Position numbers and translations under genes: made by a program. A stretch of 24,198 bases of DNA from JAJXZP01 sp035505775 (lineage in GTDB: Bacteria; Spirochaetota; Spirochaetia; Treponematales; Rectinemataceae), in assembly GCA_035505775.1 (NCBI GenBank), contig DATJQN010000264.1, positions 1 through 24,198 of the forward strand, written 5' to 3'. Shown in pieces: positions 7,023 to 14,992 of the stretch (position 1 is its first letter; the number at the start of each line of letters is the position of its first letter). The notes below the pieces were generated by a model. The model had not been told where the DNA came from. It saw only the letters and a program-made list of their open reading frames with translations, and did no database searches.

Positions 7023-8123
7023 TCAGAAACCGTCGGACGAATTGAAGAAATCGTCTTCGCCTCCGAAAACGCCGCCCTCCGTGTCCCGCGCGGCGTACAG
7101 CGACTCGATGTAGCGATATCGGGAGACCTCCGCTGCCAGGCGGTCCTGGTCCGCCTTCACCGAAGCAAGGAAATCCCCTGCCGTCATCCCCGGCGCGATG
7201 AGGCTCTTCTCGGCCGCGGTGCCGGCGACCAGATCCGAGAGCTCATCGACCCGATAGTAGATGCGCTCGAACAAGAACAGCACCTTGCGGATGTTCAGCA
7301 GGTAACCCGCTATCTCCTTTTTCTCGCGGAGGACCGTGGGATCCATGGGGTTGATCTTGACCCCTGTCCGGTCTTCCTCGGCCCACTTCCTCGGGGTCGG
7401 GGAGTTCTGGAAAGGTGCGTAGGCCTTGGCGAATTTGTCGGCGAGATCGTTGTAGCGTTTGGCGTAGTCGCTGAGCGCGCGCACGGGATCGGCCTTGAAG
7501 GCCTCGATCTCGTCGGCTATCCACCGTTCGGTGAACTGCTGCACCGAGGACACCGCCACGGGCAGGAGCCTGAGCCGCTCACCGGGCTGTTTTTCGAGGG
7601 CATGCCCCGCCGGAACGGGCAGCTGCTGCGTCCCGTCGGAGACCGAGACCGACCCCTCCACGCAGGTCACCAGCGTGTTGTCGTTGACCGAGACGGCGAC
7701 CCCGTATTCCGTGCCGCGCACGCCCATCACGGAACTGTCGGTGACGACATTGACCGTGGGCGCGCCGGCTATCTTGGAAACCTTCGAGCCCATGGAGCCC
7801 GCGAGCAGATCCACCGTGGTCCGCGGCTCGCCCTTGACCTGGTCCAACTTCAGGTAGAGGGTCGACTTGGGCCTCACGGTCACGGTTCCGCGCATGCCGG
7901 TGGACTTGTCCATGGCTATCACGACCTGACCGTCGCTGGCAGTCCGTATCAGGTCCCCGGAGAGGAGCGGGTCATCGATGTTCGGCGCCGACAGGGTTCT
8001 GCCCGCGCGGCTTATTGTGACGCCGCCTTCGATATAGTCGATGCGCCCGAGCTCCACCGCTTCGAGGGCCGAAATCCCGATGGCCACCATGATCAAGACG
8101 GCCACTGTCAGTAGGCGTTTCAT
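7023..8123 (-). CDS. Exported FecR-domain protein
   Basis: The protein has 366 residues and an N-terminal signal sequence (KRLLTVAVLIMVAIGISALEA), so it is probably periplasmic or surface-associated. Residues about 25-165 are a FecR domain: a short strand (GRIDYIEGGVTI), then PLLSGDLIRTASDGQVVI, the long beta stretch ending in VNVVTDSSVMGVRGTEYGV, and CVEGSVSVSDG. Here the domain is not on an anti-sigma factor: there is no transmembrane anchor after it and no sigma-factor gene nearby. The C-terminal half (about 190-366) is helical and unrecognised, ending in an acidic tail. ATG 8123 has AGGAG at about 7 nt. The neighbouring upstream gene on the same strand is a surface-repeat protein, suggesting a cell-surface role. 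Confidence 0.8.
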   Translation of the reverse strand: MKRLLTVAVLIMVAIGISALEAVELGRIDYIEGGVTISRAGRTLSAPNIDDPLLSGDLIRTASDGQVVIAMDKSTGMRGTVTVRPKSTLYLKLDQVKGEPRTTVDLLAGSMGSKVSKIAGAPTVNVVTDSSVMGVRGTEYGVAVSVNDNTLVTCVEGSVSVSDGTQQLPVPAGHALEKQPGERLRLLPVAVSSVQQFTERWIADEIEAFKADPVRALSDYAKRYNDLADKFAKAYAPFQNSPTPRKWAEEDRTGVKINPMDPTVLREKKEIAGYLLNIRKVLFLFERIYYRVDELSDLVAGTAAEKSLIAPGMTAGDFLASVKADQDRLAAEVSRYRYIESLYAARDTEGGVFGGEDDFFNSSDGF

Positions 8124-8215
8124 ACGTCCGCTCCTTGCCGAGTCATGGTCGGCCCTCGGGCATCCTGCGACAAAGGTCGAGGAAGGCTCAGGGCCGATCG
8201 GATGTCATGACGTCA

Positions 8216-8245
8216 AGTATAGCGCCATATCCGCGTCAATTCGAA
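8216..8245 (-). promoter_or_regulatory. Candidate promoter of the FecR-domain gene, with overlapping palindromes at the start point
   Basis: On the minus strand TTCGAA (8245-8240, 3 of 6) and TATACT (8221-8216, 5 of 6) are 18 nt apart. The predicted start near 8209 lies inside two overlapping perfect 8-bp palindromes, TGACGTCA (8208-8215) and GTCATGAC (8204-8211), which could be an operator. A TTGACG only 12 nt from the -10 box is too close to serve as -35. Confidence 0.35.
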
Positions 8246-8264
8246 GCTGCGGTCGCGTCAGGCG

Positions 8265-9368
8265 CTACATTCGGATGCCGAAGAACCAGTTGGCATAGGC
8301 GTCGAAGGGGACTCCGAACCAGGTGTCCGAAAAAGGTCGCCCGGCTTTCAGGGCAAGCGGCACTCCGGGGTGATCGAGAAGATCGATGTCGAGCTTGAGA
8401 CCGCCGACGAGATGGACCCTGCCTGCCAGGGGGATGCCGACGCTGAGGCGGGCGCTGGGGTAGGGTGTGGTCCAGGGGTTCGTCGAATCGCTGCATCCCG
8501 AGGAGAGTCCCTGGTCCACGAGTTTCCCGACCGGCTCCTCCACCGAGACGTCAGCGTCGAGGTAGAGGCCCCGACCGCCCATACGCGAGCCGAACCCGAA
8601 ACTGAAGAGGGCCTGATCCGCCGAGTAAAACCAGTCATTGCGCGGGGCACTCGCGCCGATGACCGTGTAGAGCCACGGCGTACCCGTCTGCCAGTAGGTG
8701 AACACGTAGTCCGTCGAAGGCTCGTAGACGAGTGTGAGTCCGGCCACGCCGTTCCTGGCGATATTGATCAGTCCGATCTGGACACCGTCGATGTGATCCG
8801 CAAAGTTGAAAACCCCGATCTGCGCGCCCTTGACAGTGCGGGCCACATTGAAGACTCCGGCGACCTGCACACCATTGATGCTTCCCGCGATATTGAACAC
8901 TCCGGCGCCCTGGAACGAGGAGTCGGCATCCTTGACCATGTTGAACACGCCGGCACCCTGGAAGCCTTCCAGGCTCCGGGCCATGCTGAAGACTCCCGAG
9001 GCTTGCAGTCCGTGAACCTTCTCCGCCATGCCGAATACCCCGGCCGCCTGGAGCCCGTTCACGTCACGCGAGAGGTCGAATACTCCGGCCGCGGCCATGC
9101 CGTTCACGTCATAGGTCAATGCGCCTATGTATGCCGCGCAGAATGACGTGTCATAGCGTCCGAAGGGAAACTGGAGGCCCGGCACAAAGGCGAGCACGAA
9201 CGGGGCGTATGGTCGCGCCCCCTCGGCCTGATCCTGTTGCCCGAACCAGAAAGCCGAACGTGCCGTATCGAGTGCTCGTTGTTCTGAAGGATTGTTGTCC
9301 TGGCTCTGGGCGACGACGGCGCCGCACATAATGACGGCCGCCGCGACTGCGACGATTCTGTAGTTCAT
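8265..9368 (-). CDS. LA_2272-type surface-repeat protein
   Basis: The protein has 367 residues and a cleavable signal peptide (hydrophobic 4-20, cleavage likely after AVVA-20), so it is exported. Residues about 86-210 consist of eight degenerate repeats of about 15 residues built on G-(L/F/V)-Q-x-(A/S)-G-V-F-(N/S)-x-(A/V), for example NGLQAAGVFGMAEKV and NGVQVAGVFNVARTV. This is the pattern of the LA_2272 family of surface-repeat proteins described from Leptospira and other spirochaetes. The C-terminal ~150 residues are alternating hydrophobic strands ending in WFFGIRM, resembling outer-membrane beta strands (inference). Function is unknown. ATG 9368 has GGGGAG at 4-5 nt. It is read away from the exported hydrolase-like gene at 9611. 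Confidence 0.75.
   Translation of the reverse strand: MNYRIVAVAAAVIMCGAVVAQSQDNNPSEQRALDTARSAFWFGQQDQAEGARPYAPFVLAFVPGLQFPFGRYDTSFCAAYIGALTYDVNGMAAAGVFDLSRDVNGLQAAGVFGMAEKVHGLQASGVFSMARSLEGFQGAGVFNMVKDADSSFQGAGVFNIAGSINGVQVAGVFNVARTVKGAQIGVFNFADHIDGVQIGLINIARNGVAGLTLVYEPSTDYVFTYWQTGTPWLYTVIGASAPRNDWFYSADQALFSFGFGSRMGGRGLYLDADVSVEEPVGKLVDQGLSSGCSDSTNPWTTPYPSARLSVGIPLAGRVHLVGGLKLDIDLLDHPGVPLALKAGRPFSDTWFGVPFDAYANWFFGIRM
8739..9113 (-). repeat. Region coding eight ~15-residue GVF repeats
   Basis: The G-V-F (or G-L-I) triplets fall at residues about 95, 110, 125, 140, 156, 171, 185 and 199 of the surface protein, a spacing of 14-16 residues. The DNA copies are diverged, so this is an old protein-level repeat and not a recent tandem duplication. 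Confidence 0.8.
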
Positions 9369-9425
9369 GACGCTCCCCTGGGGCGAGTGCTGATTGCTGC
9401 CCCCTTACGGGGCGCAGACCACAGG

Positions 9426-9454
9426 AACATACCGCGGCAACCATGAAAAACCAA
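9426..9454 (-). promoter_or_regulatory. Candidate promoter of the surface-repeat gene
   Basis: On the minus strand TTGGTT (9454-9449, 3 of 6) and TATGTT (9431-9426, 4 of 6) are 17 nt apart. The start would be near 9419, about 50 nt before the ATG. It lies beside the inverted repeat 9461-9506 in the 242-bp divergent intergenic region. Confidence 0.35.
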
Positions 9455-9460
9455 CACAAT

Positions 9461-9506
9461 TGTCCATGACGGGCTTTATCTGTACCTTTTCGGTCATGAA
9501 TGGACA
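9461..9506. promoter_or_regulatory. Interrupted inverted repeat in a divergent promoter region
   Basis: TGTCCAT-GAC (9461-9470) is complementary to GTC-ATGA-ATGGACA (9493-9506): seven plus three pairs with a four-base insertion in one arm and a 22-nt spacer. It sits between the surface-repeat gene and the exported isochorismatase-fold gene and could be an operator or a hairpin. No regulator gene is adjacent. Confidence 0.4.
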
Positions 9507-9610
9507 GGTCCGCTCCGGAGTCGGCGCATCCGGGGCGGTGGCGATATTCCGATAGCTTTGAGGGCGTCTGCCTCCGAAGCAGGAATCCGAAAGCGGGAGG
9601 TGCAGGCCAA

Positions 9611-10276
9611 ATGCGGAAAAGTTCAAGACTGAGGGCATTGTTCATGATTCTTTCGGCGATGTCGGCGCTGGCCGCGGGGCTGCCGGCGCGGGCCCAGGAT
9701 GCACCCACTGCGGCGCGGGGGGATATCCTCGACGAGTGGGCCACGGTGCAGGCTCCTCCTGCTCCAGATGTGGCTCCGGTGAGGCTCGACCCGCGAAGCA
9801 CCGCCCTTCTGATCCTGGACATGCAGACCCTGCTTGCCAATCCGGGCAGGCCCCGCGCCGCCGCCGCGATCCCGGTATTCTCTGCATTGCTGGCGAGGGC
9901 ACGGGCGGCGGGCGTGTTTGTCGCGTACAGCACGATCCCCACTGGCTCAAGCGCCGATATCGTCGCGCAGCTTGGTCCGGCTCCGGGCGATCCGGTTGTG
10001 AGTTCCGGCGTGGACAAATTCTTCAACACCGACCTGGACGCGATTCTGAAATCCCACGGCATCCAGACCGTCATCGTCACGGGCACCGTCGCCAATGGTG
10101 CCGTGCTGTTCACGGCGACCGGGGCCGCACTGCGCGGCTACAAGGTCGTCGTCCCCGTGGATTGCATGCCGGGCGGAGATCCCTACTCGGAGCAGTTCAC
10201 CGCCTGGCAGCTGGTCAACGGGCCGGGCACGCGATACGCGGCGCGGCTTGTGAGATCGGCAGGTATACTTTTCTGA
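9611..10276 (+). CDS. Exported isochorismatase-fold protein lacking the catalytic cysteine
   Basis: The protein has 221 residues with a signal peptide (hydrophobic 9-24, cleavage after ARA-28), so it is exported. Residues 60-220 have the cysteine-hydrolase/isochorismatase fold: ALLILDMQ with the general-base Asp70, DKFFNTDL with Lys136, and VTGTVANGAVLFTATGAALRGY. In cysteine hydrolases the last motif carries the nucleophile (typically N-x-C-V); here the position is Ala164. True isochorismatases also lack the Cys (Gly there), so activity is possible but not amidohydrolysis by the usual route; it may instead be a binding protein. The start at ATG 9611 is chosen because it opens a signal peptide and has GGGAGG at 9595-9600; an in-frame ATG at 9500 would bury the signal. 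The gene ends 24 nt before mtfA. Confidence 0.75.
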   Translation: MRKSSRLRALFMILSAMSALAAGLPARAQDAPTAARGDILDEWATVQAPPAPDVAPVRLDPRSTALLILDMQTLLANPGRPRAAAAIPVFSALLARARAAGVFVAYSTIPTGSSADIVAQLGPAPGDPVVSSGVDKFFNTDLDAILKSHGIQTVIVTGTVANGAVLFTATGAALRGYKVVVPVDCMPGGDPYSEQFTAWQLVNGPGTRYAARLVRSAGILF

Positions 10277-10300
10277 AGCGCCGAGGCTATTCTCGTTTCC

Positions 10301-11104
10301 ATGGGATTGTTCGGGAAGTTTCGGGAGGCGCGCCGCCGACGCATCCTCGAGCGGCAGCCCATATCCGACGAACTCTGGGCATGGGCGCTCGATGAGCATC
10401 GCATTTTCCACTGGCTCGGCGATGATGACAGGGTCCGGCTGCGCGAACTGGCGACCGTCTTCCTCGGAGAGAAGATATTCGATCCGGTGGGGGGCGTGGT
10501 GCTGGAGGACGAGACGAAAGTCTCGATAGCGGCCCAAGCCTGCCTGCCGCTTCTTGGCCTGGGCATGGACTGGTACAACGACTGGTCCACCATCATCGTG
10601 ACCCCGCGCGAGTACGACGTCCGCACGCGAAACGTCGATGAAGCCGGCGTCGTCCATGAATACGACGACGAGTTCGCCGGTGAAGCCTTCGACCTTGGCC
10701 CCGTGGCCCTTTCCAGGGCCGACGTCGAGGCCTCGGGCTGGGGTGACGGCTACAATGTCGTCATCCACGAGATGGCCCATAAACTCGACGGGCGGGACGG
10801 CGCATTCAACGGATGCCCCCCGCTTCGGCCGGGAATGGACGTGGAGGCATGGGGCGCGATATTCAGGTCCGCCTTCGAGGATTTTCGGGCGCGCGTCGAG
10901 GCCCCGGCTTCCCCGTCCAAGCGCCGCCATTCCCATGGAAGGAAGGGGACACGCATGGACGAATATGCTGCAGAATCCCCCGACGAGTTCTTCGCAGTGT
11001 GCTGCGAATATTTCTATGAGCGGCCGGCACTGCTCCGTTCCGAGTATCCCGAGGTTTACGGCCAGCTGGCACGATTCTTCGACAGAGATCCGCTTGCGGC
11101 CTGA
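10301..11104 (+). CDS. mtfA: MtfA-family zinc-dependent peptidase
   Basis: The protein has 267 residues, cytoplasmic, of the MtfA (peptidase M90) family. In E. coli, MtfA binds the repressor Mlc and so affects glucose uptake; whether that partner exists here is unknown. The zinc site HEMAH is at 156-160. The conserved downstream block YAAESPDEFFAVCCEYFYE (about 222-240) contains the likely third metal ligand (Glu229). The N-terminal RRRRILERQPISDELW and RLRELATVFLGEKIF also match the family. No good ribosome binding site precedes ATG 10301, but TATTCT ends 7 nt before it, so it may be leaderless or read through from the gene 24 nt upstream. It ends 26 bp from the convergent btuD stop. Confidence 0.88.
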   Translation: MGLFGKFREARRRRILERQPISDELWAWALDEHRIFHWLGDDDRVRLRELATVFLGEKIFDPVGGVVLEDETKVSIAAQACLPLLGLGMDWYNDWSTIIVTPREYDVRTRNVDEAGVVHEYDDEFAGEAFDLGPVALSRADVEASGWGDGYNVVIHEMAHKLDGRDGAFNGCPPLRPGMDVEAWGAIFRSAFEDFRARVEAPASPSKRRHSHGRKGTRMDEYAAESPDEFFAVCCEYFYERPALLRSEYPEVYGQLARFFDRDPLAA

Positions 11105-11130
11105 CCCCAGAACTCCGGAACGAGGGGACC

Positions 11131-11946
11131 TCAGTGGGTCGAGCCGTCGCGCAGCCAGGGCGGTGTGTGGACTATCTGCGGCAGATCGCCGAAGGGATGG
11201 TCGCTGACTAGGACCGAAGCGCCATACACTGCGGCAATGGTCGTGGCGGTGATCACCTCCCGCGGCGGCCCGAGGGCTGCAAGCCTTCCCTTCGCAAGCA
11301 GGGCGACACGGTCCGCGATCAGGGCCGCGAGATTGAGATCATGGACGCTCAGGGCGATGGCCTTCCCCGCTGCCGCCAGACTTCGGAGCAGGCCGAGAAC
11401 GTCCATCTGCCGGCCGAGATCGAGGTCGGCGGCGGGCTCGTCGAGGAGGAGGAGGCGCGGCTCCTGGGCTATCGCCCGGGCTATAAGCACGCGGCGGAAC
11501 TCGCCGCCCGACAACTCGGTGACGGGACGCGTGGCCAGGGCGCCGAGGTCGGCCGCCTCCAGGGCCAGCCGGACCGATTCACGCTCTTTCGGCCCGGGCA
11601 GGCCGAACCAGCCCGTGCGGGCAAAGGTGCCCGCCTCGACGTAGTCCAGCACCGAGGCAGCCCACGACGGGCGCTCGGATTGAAGGACCCGGGCGACGAG
11701 CTGCGCCCGCTCCCTTCCCGACAGGCTGCCCGCTTCGCGAAGGCCGCGGCTGCTCTCGAGGAGAGCCGAGCCCGCGAGCGGGGCGAGGTCTCCCGCAAGG
11801 GTTCGAAACAGCGTCGTCTTTCCGGAGCCGTTCGGACCGATGAGGGCGAGGATCTCTCCCTCGCGCAGCTCGAGATCGAGGTTCTCCAGCACGATCCTTC
11901 CCGGATATCCACAGGACAGGCCGCGGGCGACGGCAACCGCGGTCAA
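11131..11946 (-). CDS. btuD: Cobalamin/corrinoid ABC transporter ATP-binding protein
   Basis: This is the ATPase of the corrinoid importer, with 271 residues. Walker A is GPNGSGKT (37-44), the signature is LSGGE (145-149), Walker B is LLLLDEP (165-171), and the switch His is VHD (202). The sequence belongs to the FecE/BtuD class that pairs with FecCD permeases. The start is taken as TTG 11946, which overlaps the btuC stop (TTGA) and leaves only eight residues before the first conserved block; a longer frame upstream would run antisense-like through btuC and has no family similarity. The residues after about 240 form the usual short C-terminal extension. Assignment to corrinoid rather than haem or siderophore rests on cobT, btuF and the riboswitch upstream. 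Confidence 0.9.
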   Translation of the reverse strand: MTAVAVARGLSCGYPGRIVLENLDLELREGEILALIGPNGSGKTTLFRTLAGDLAPLAGSALLESSRGLREAGSLSGRERAQLVARVLQSERPSWAASVLDYVEAGTFARTGWFGLPGPKERESVRLALEAADLGALATRPVTELSGGEFRRVLIARAIAQEPRLLLLDEPAADLDLGRQMDVLGLLRSLAAAGKAIALSVHDLNLAALIADRVALLAKGRLAALGPPREVITATTIAAVYGASVLVSDHPFGDLPQIVHTPPWLRDGSTH

Positions 11947-13001
11947 CGCTCGACCCCCGATGGTCCGCGCCGCACAAGGAGGTACAGGAAAAGCGGGGCC
12001 CCGACGAGGGCAGTTACGATGCCGACCGGAAGTTCGAGCGGCACGGCGATCGACCTCGCGGCCGCGTCGGCGGCCATCAGCAGCGCCGCTCCGCTGGCTG
12101 CAGCCGCCGGAATGAGCCGCCGATGGCCGCTGCCCACGAGGAGGCGGGCGAAATGCGGACCCAGGAGTCCGACGAAGCCGATTATGCCTCCCACGGAGAC
12201 CGCGGCCGCCGCCCCCAGGGCCGCAGCGGAAACGGCGAGGGCCCTCGTCCTGCGCACCTCGAGACCGAGCGAGGCGGCGGCCTCCTCCCCGGCTCCCAGG
12301 ATGTCGAGTGGTCGGGCGAGAGCCATGCCCACGGCGATCGATATCGCGGCCCCAGGCAGCACGGCAACGAGGTCCGGCCAGCTCTTGCCCCCGAAGCCGC
12401 CCAGGAGCCAGAAAAAGACCCGCTGCAGATCTCCCTGATCGAAGGTCACGACAAGGGAGACGAGCGCGCCGAGGAAGGAGCCCACGGCAGCCCCCGCGAG
12501 CAGCAGGGAAGCGGTCGAGGCGCGGGAGAGTCCGATTCCCGCGACCGCCCATACGATGGCCGCCGCAGCGAGGGCGCCGACAAAAGCGCTTACCTGCACG
12601 GCTCCCGTCGCGACGAGGGGTGCGGTGATCCGCAGGGCCAGCGCCACGACCGCGCCGAGCGACGCGCCCGAGGAAACGCCGAGCGCGTAGGGATCGGCCA
12701 GGGGATTGCGGAACAGCCCCTGCAGCACCGCCCCGGCGCAGCCGAGCGCCGCGCCCGACACGCCGGCGACGAGGGTCCGTGCAAGTCGAAGCTCCCAGAC
12801 GATCGTGACCGCCATCGGATCGGCCAAGACCCCGCGGAAGAAGCGCGAGCCGAGCGCCCGCAGCACCGTGCCCGGGGCGATGGGCGCGGCGCCAAGACAG
12901 AGGCTTCCGAACAGGGCCGCGACGAACAGGAGGACTGCGACGCCGGCACCGATGCCGGTGCGGAGGGCTCCGCCCGGCCGGGCCTGCGCGACGGGGCTCA
13001 T
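11943..13001 (-). CDS. btuC: Cobalamin/corrinoid ABC transporter permease (FecCD family)
   Basis: This is the inner-membrane permease of the corrinoid importer, 352 residues, mostly hydrophobic, with about ten helices expected for this family. Typical blocks are RLARTLVAGVSGAALGCAG, ALGVSSGASLGA (the FecCD fingerprint), and GIIGFVGLLGPHFARLLVG followed by HRRLIPAAAASGA, which forms the coupling helix region. ATG 13001 overlaps the btuF stop (ATGA, 13001-12998), and the stop overlaps the btuD start, so cobT-btuF-btuC-btuD is a tightly coupled operon. An open frame extends 44 codons upstream into btuF, but that part is Pro/Arg-rich and is not supported by the family. Confidence 0.93.
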   Translation of the reverse strand: MSPVAQARPGGALRTGIGAGVAVLLFVAALFGSLCLGAAPIAPGTVLRALGSRFFRGVLADPMAVTIVWELRLARTLVAGVSGAALGCAGAVLQGLFRNPLADPYALGVSSGASLGAVVALALRITAPLVATGAVQVSAFVGALAAAAIVWAVAGIGLSRASTASLLLAGAAVGSFLGALVSLVVTFDQGDLQRVFFWLLGGFGGKSWPDLVAVLPGAAISIAVGMALARPLDILGAGEEAAASLGLEVRRTRALAVSAAALGAAAAVSVGGIIGFVGLLGPHFARLLVGSGHRRLIPAAAASGAALLMAADAAARSIAVPLELPVGIVTALVGAPLFLYLLVRRGPSGVER

Positions 13002-13930
13002 GGAACGAGCTCGGGGTGGAGCACCCGCAGGACCATGAGGAGTCCCGAGGCGATGCGGGGGCCGGCTCTCGAGACGAGGTCGGCCGGGAGAAGCAGGATG
13101 CGATTGTTCCTGATGGCCGGCAGACTGTTCCACCCGGGGCGGGCTGCGATCCTGCTGACGTCCACCGACGCTCCCATGTCATCCGGGCCGAGTATGAAAT
13201 CCGGGGCCCGCGTGAGCACTTCCTCGTTGCTGACCACGGGCCAGGGCCCGGGCAGATCCGAGAAAATGTCGCGCCCCCCGGCGACCTCGATGAGCTGGTG
13301 GGCGAAGCTGTTCCTCCCGCAGGTCATGAGCGGTTCGTCATAGACCTCCCAGAAGACCGCGGGCCGCCTTGACGAGGGGATGCGCGCCGTCAGCTGCCGA
13401 ACCTTCTCCACGGCCGCCGTCAGGGTGGCCGCAGCCCTGATGCCCTGGTCCCCGGTTCCGGCGAGGGCTCCGATGGCCATCATGCCGTCGGCGATGGCCA
13501 CGAAGTCCTTGGGCTCGTAGGCGAAGACCCTGATGCCCAGGCGGGTCAAGGTCGCCTCGACCTGCGATTGCAGCGAGCCTCCCGTTATGACGAGATCGGG
13601 CCTGAGCGACACGATCTTCTCCACGCTGACGGTATCCGGCGCGAAGCCTCCGATCTTGGGCAGCGAACGTGCGGCCGGGGGATAGTCGCAGTAGCTCGTG
13701 TCGCCCACGAGGGCCGGCCCCGCGCCCGCGGCGTAGATGGCTTCCGTCGCCTCGGGAGAGAGCGAGACGATCCTGTGCGCCGCCGAGGGAATCGTCACCT
13801 TCCTTCCGAGGGAATCGAGGGCGGTGACCGGCTGCGCTCCGAGCGTGGCCAGGGCGGAGAGGCCCAGCACAACCATGACGCAGATGATTCCGCGCAATTC
13901 CGCGGCATTCCTAGTTCGCATAACGCTCAT
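12998..13930 (-). CDS. btuF: Cobalamin/corrinoid periplasmic-binding protein
   Basis: This is the exported substrate-binding protein that delivers corrinoids to BtuCD; it has 310 residues. The signal peptide spans about 10-32 (ICVMVVLGLSALATLGA), with cleavage before QPVTALDSLGRKVTI. The body shows the class III binding-protein pattern: HRIVSLSPEATEAIYAAGAG, LRPDLVITGG, VFWEVYDEPLMTCGRNSF and the final helix. The cleavage motif ends in Gly-Ala and no lipobox Cys is present, so it looks soluble rather than a lipoprotein. The start at 13930 has GAGG about 4 nt upstream, inside the last codons of cobT; a second ATG at 13921 is possible. The gap to the cobT stop is 6 nt. Confidence 0.9.
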   Translation of the reverse strand: MSVMRTRNAAELRGIICVMVVLGLSALATLGAQPVTALDSLGRKVTIPSAAHRIVSLSPEATEAIYAAGAGPALVGDTSYCDYPPAARSLPKIGGFAPDTVSVEKIVSLRPDLVITGGSLQSQVEATLTRLGIRVFAYEPKDFVAIADGMMAIGALAGTGDQGIRAAATLTAAVEKVRQLTARIPSSRRPAVFWEVYDEPLMTCGRNSFAHQLIEVAGGRDIFSDLPGPWPVVSNEEVLTRAPDFILGPDDMGASVDVSRIAARPGWNSLPAIRNNRILLLPADLVSRAGPRIASGLLMVLRVLHPELVP

Positions 13931-13936
13931 CCATCC

Positions 13937-14992
13937 TCATGACTCGGATACGCCGGCCTCGTCGAAGGTGGCCATCTCGTCCAGGATGCGGCAGGCCGCG
14001 TCGCAGAGGGGCATCGCCAGCGCGGCCCCGGTGCCCTCGCCGAGTCTCAGCCCCAGGTCGAGGAGGGGCCGCAAGCCGAGCGCCTCGAGCATCAGCCGAT
14101 GCCCGGACTCGGCGGAGCAGTGCGAGGCGATCGCGTACTTCAGCGATGCTGGACAGAGTCCGCGAGCCACCAGGGCGGCCGCTCCGGAGATGAAGCCGTC
14201 GATCAGAACCGGAATACGTCGCCCGGCCGCCGCGAGAATGGTGCCGGCGATCGCTCCGATCTCGAAACCGCCGACGGCGGCAAGGGCCCCGAGGGCGTCG
14301 TCCGGCTGCGGCCTGTTGAGCGCCAAGGCGCGCTCGATCACCGCGATTTTCCGTTCCAACCCCCGGGCATCGATGCCCGTGCCGCGACCTGCGGCAGCAC
14401 GCGGTTCCACGCCGGCAAGCGCACAGAGAAGCGCCGCCGAGCTCGTCGTATTGCCGATGCCCATGTCGCCCGTGGCGGCGATGCCGAAATCCTGCCGGGC
14501 GAGTTCCGCCTCGAATACCTCTATGCCGACCTCGATGGATTTTCGCGCCTCCTCCCGCGTCATCGCGGGACCGCGCGCGATGTTTCCGGTGCCCCGCGCG
14601 ATCTTCCTTATGTACAGTCCTTCGGCGGGCTCCAGATCGGCGTTGACCCCCACGTCGGTCACCGCGATCCTGGCCCCGGCCCGGCGCGCGAGCACATTGA
14701 TTCCGGCGCCGCCCCGCACGAAATTGAGGACCATCTGGGGCGTCACTTCGGGCGGGAAGGCGCTGATGCCCTCGTCGCAGACTCCGTGATCTGCGGCCAT
14801 GACGAATACTATGCCCTGGCCGAGCCGGGGCCGCGGATTGCCGGTGATTGCCGCGATCCGAACGGAGACATCCTCGAGGATGCCCAGACTGCCCGGTGGC
14901 TTCGTGAGACGGCCCTGGCGGCGACGCGCCGTCTCGGCCGCCCTGGCGTCGGGCTCGCTGATCGAGGCAATGGTGGATTCAAGGACGGTCAT
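13937..14992 (-). CDS. cobT: Nicotinate-nucleotide--dimethylbenzimidazole phosphoribosyltransferase
   Basis: The enzyme activates the lower-ligand base to its alpha-riboside phosphate for cobamide assembly (cytoplasmic). It has 351 residues, the usual family length. Marker motifs are RLTKPPGSLG (28-37), VMAADHGV (64-71), GDMGIGNTTSSAAL, and LRLGEGTGAALAM near the C-terminus, where Glu319 corresponds to the catalytic Glu317 of the Salmonella enzyme. ATG 14992 has AGAGGAA at about 7 nt. An open frame runs 61 codons further upstream but lacks similarity and would fuse leader sequence to the protein. It is the first gene after a cobalamin riboswitch about 255 nt upstream and heads the btuFCD operon. 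Confidence 0.95.
   Translation of the reverse strand: MTVLESTIASISEPDARAAETARRRQGRLTKPPGSLGILEDVSVRIAAITGNPRPRLGQGIVFVMAADHGVCDEGISAFPPEVTPQMVLNFVRGGAGINVLARRAGARIAVTDVGVNADLEPAEGLYIRKIARGTGNIARGPAMTREEARKSIEVGIEVFEAELARQDFGIAATGDMGIGNTTSSAALLCALAGVEPRAAAGRGTGIDARGLERKIAVIERALALNRPQPDDALGALAAVGGFEIGAIAGTILAAAGRRIPVLIDGFISGAAALVARGLCPASLKYAIASHCSAESGHRLMLEALGLRPLLDLGLRLGEGTGAALAMPLCDAACRILDEMATFDEAGVSES

Noticed and set aside
8208..8215. TGACGTCA as a eukaryote-like CRE site linked to the cyclic-nucleotide protein
   Set aside because: It is an 8-bp palindrome that can occur by chance; the cyclic-nucleotide protein here has no DNA-binding domain, so no link can be claimed.
9500..9610. Upstream in-frame ATG for the isochorismatase-fold gene
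   Set aside because: It would place 37 polar residues before an obvious signal peptide and removes the benefit of the GGGAGG site at 9595-9600.
11101..11134. Possible bidirectional terminator between mtfA and btuD
   Set aside because: CTGA-CCCC can pair with GGGG-(ACC)-TCAG, but the stem is bulged, overlaps both stop codons and has no U-run on either strand.
13002..13133. 44-codon upstream extension of btuC
   Set aside because: It overlaps btuF out of frame, is Pro/Arg-rich and lacks family similarity; ATG 13001 with the ATGA overlap is the natural start.
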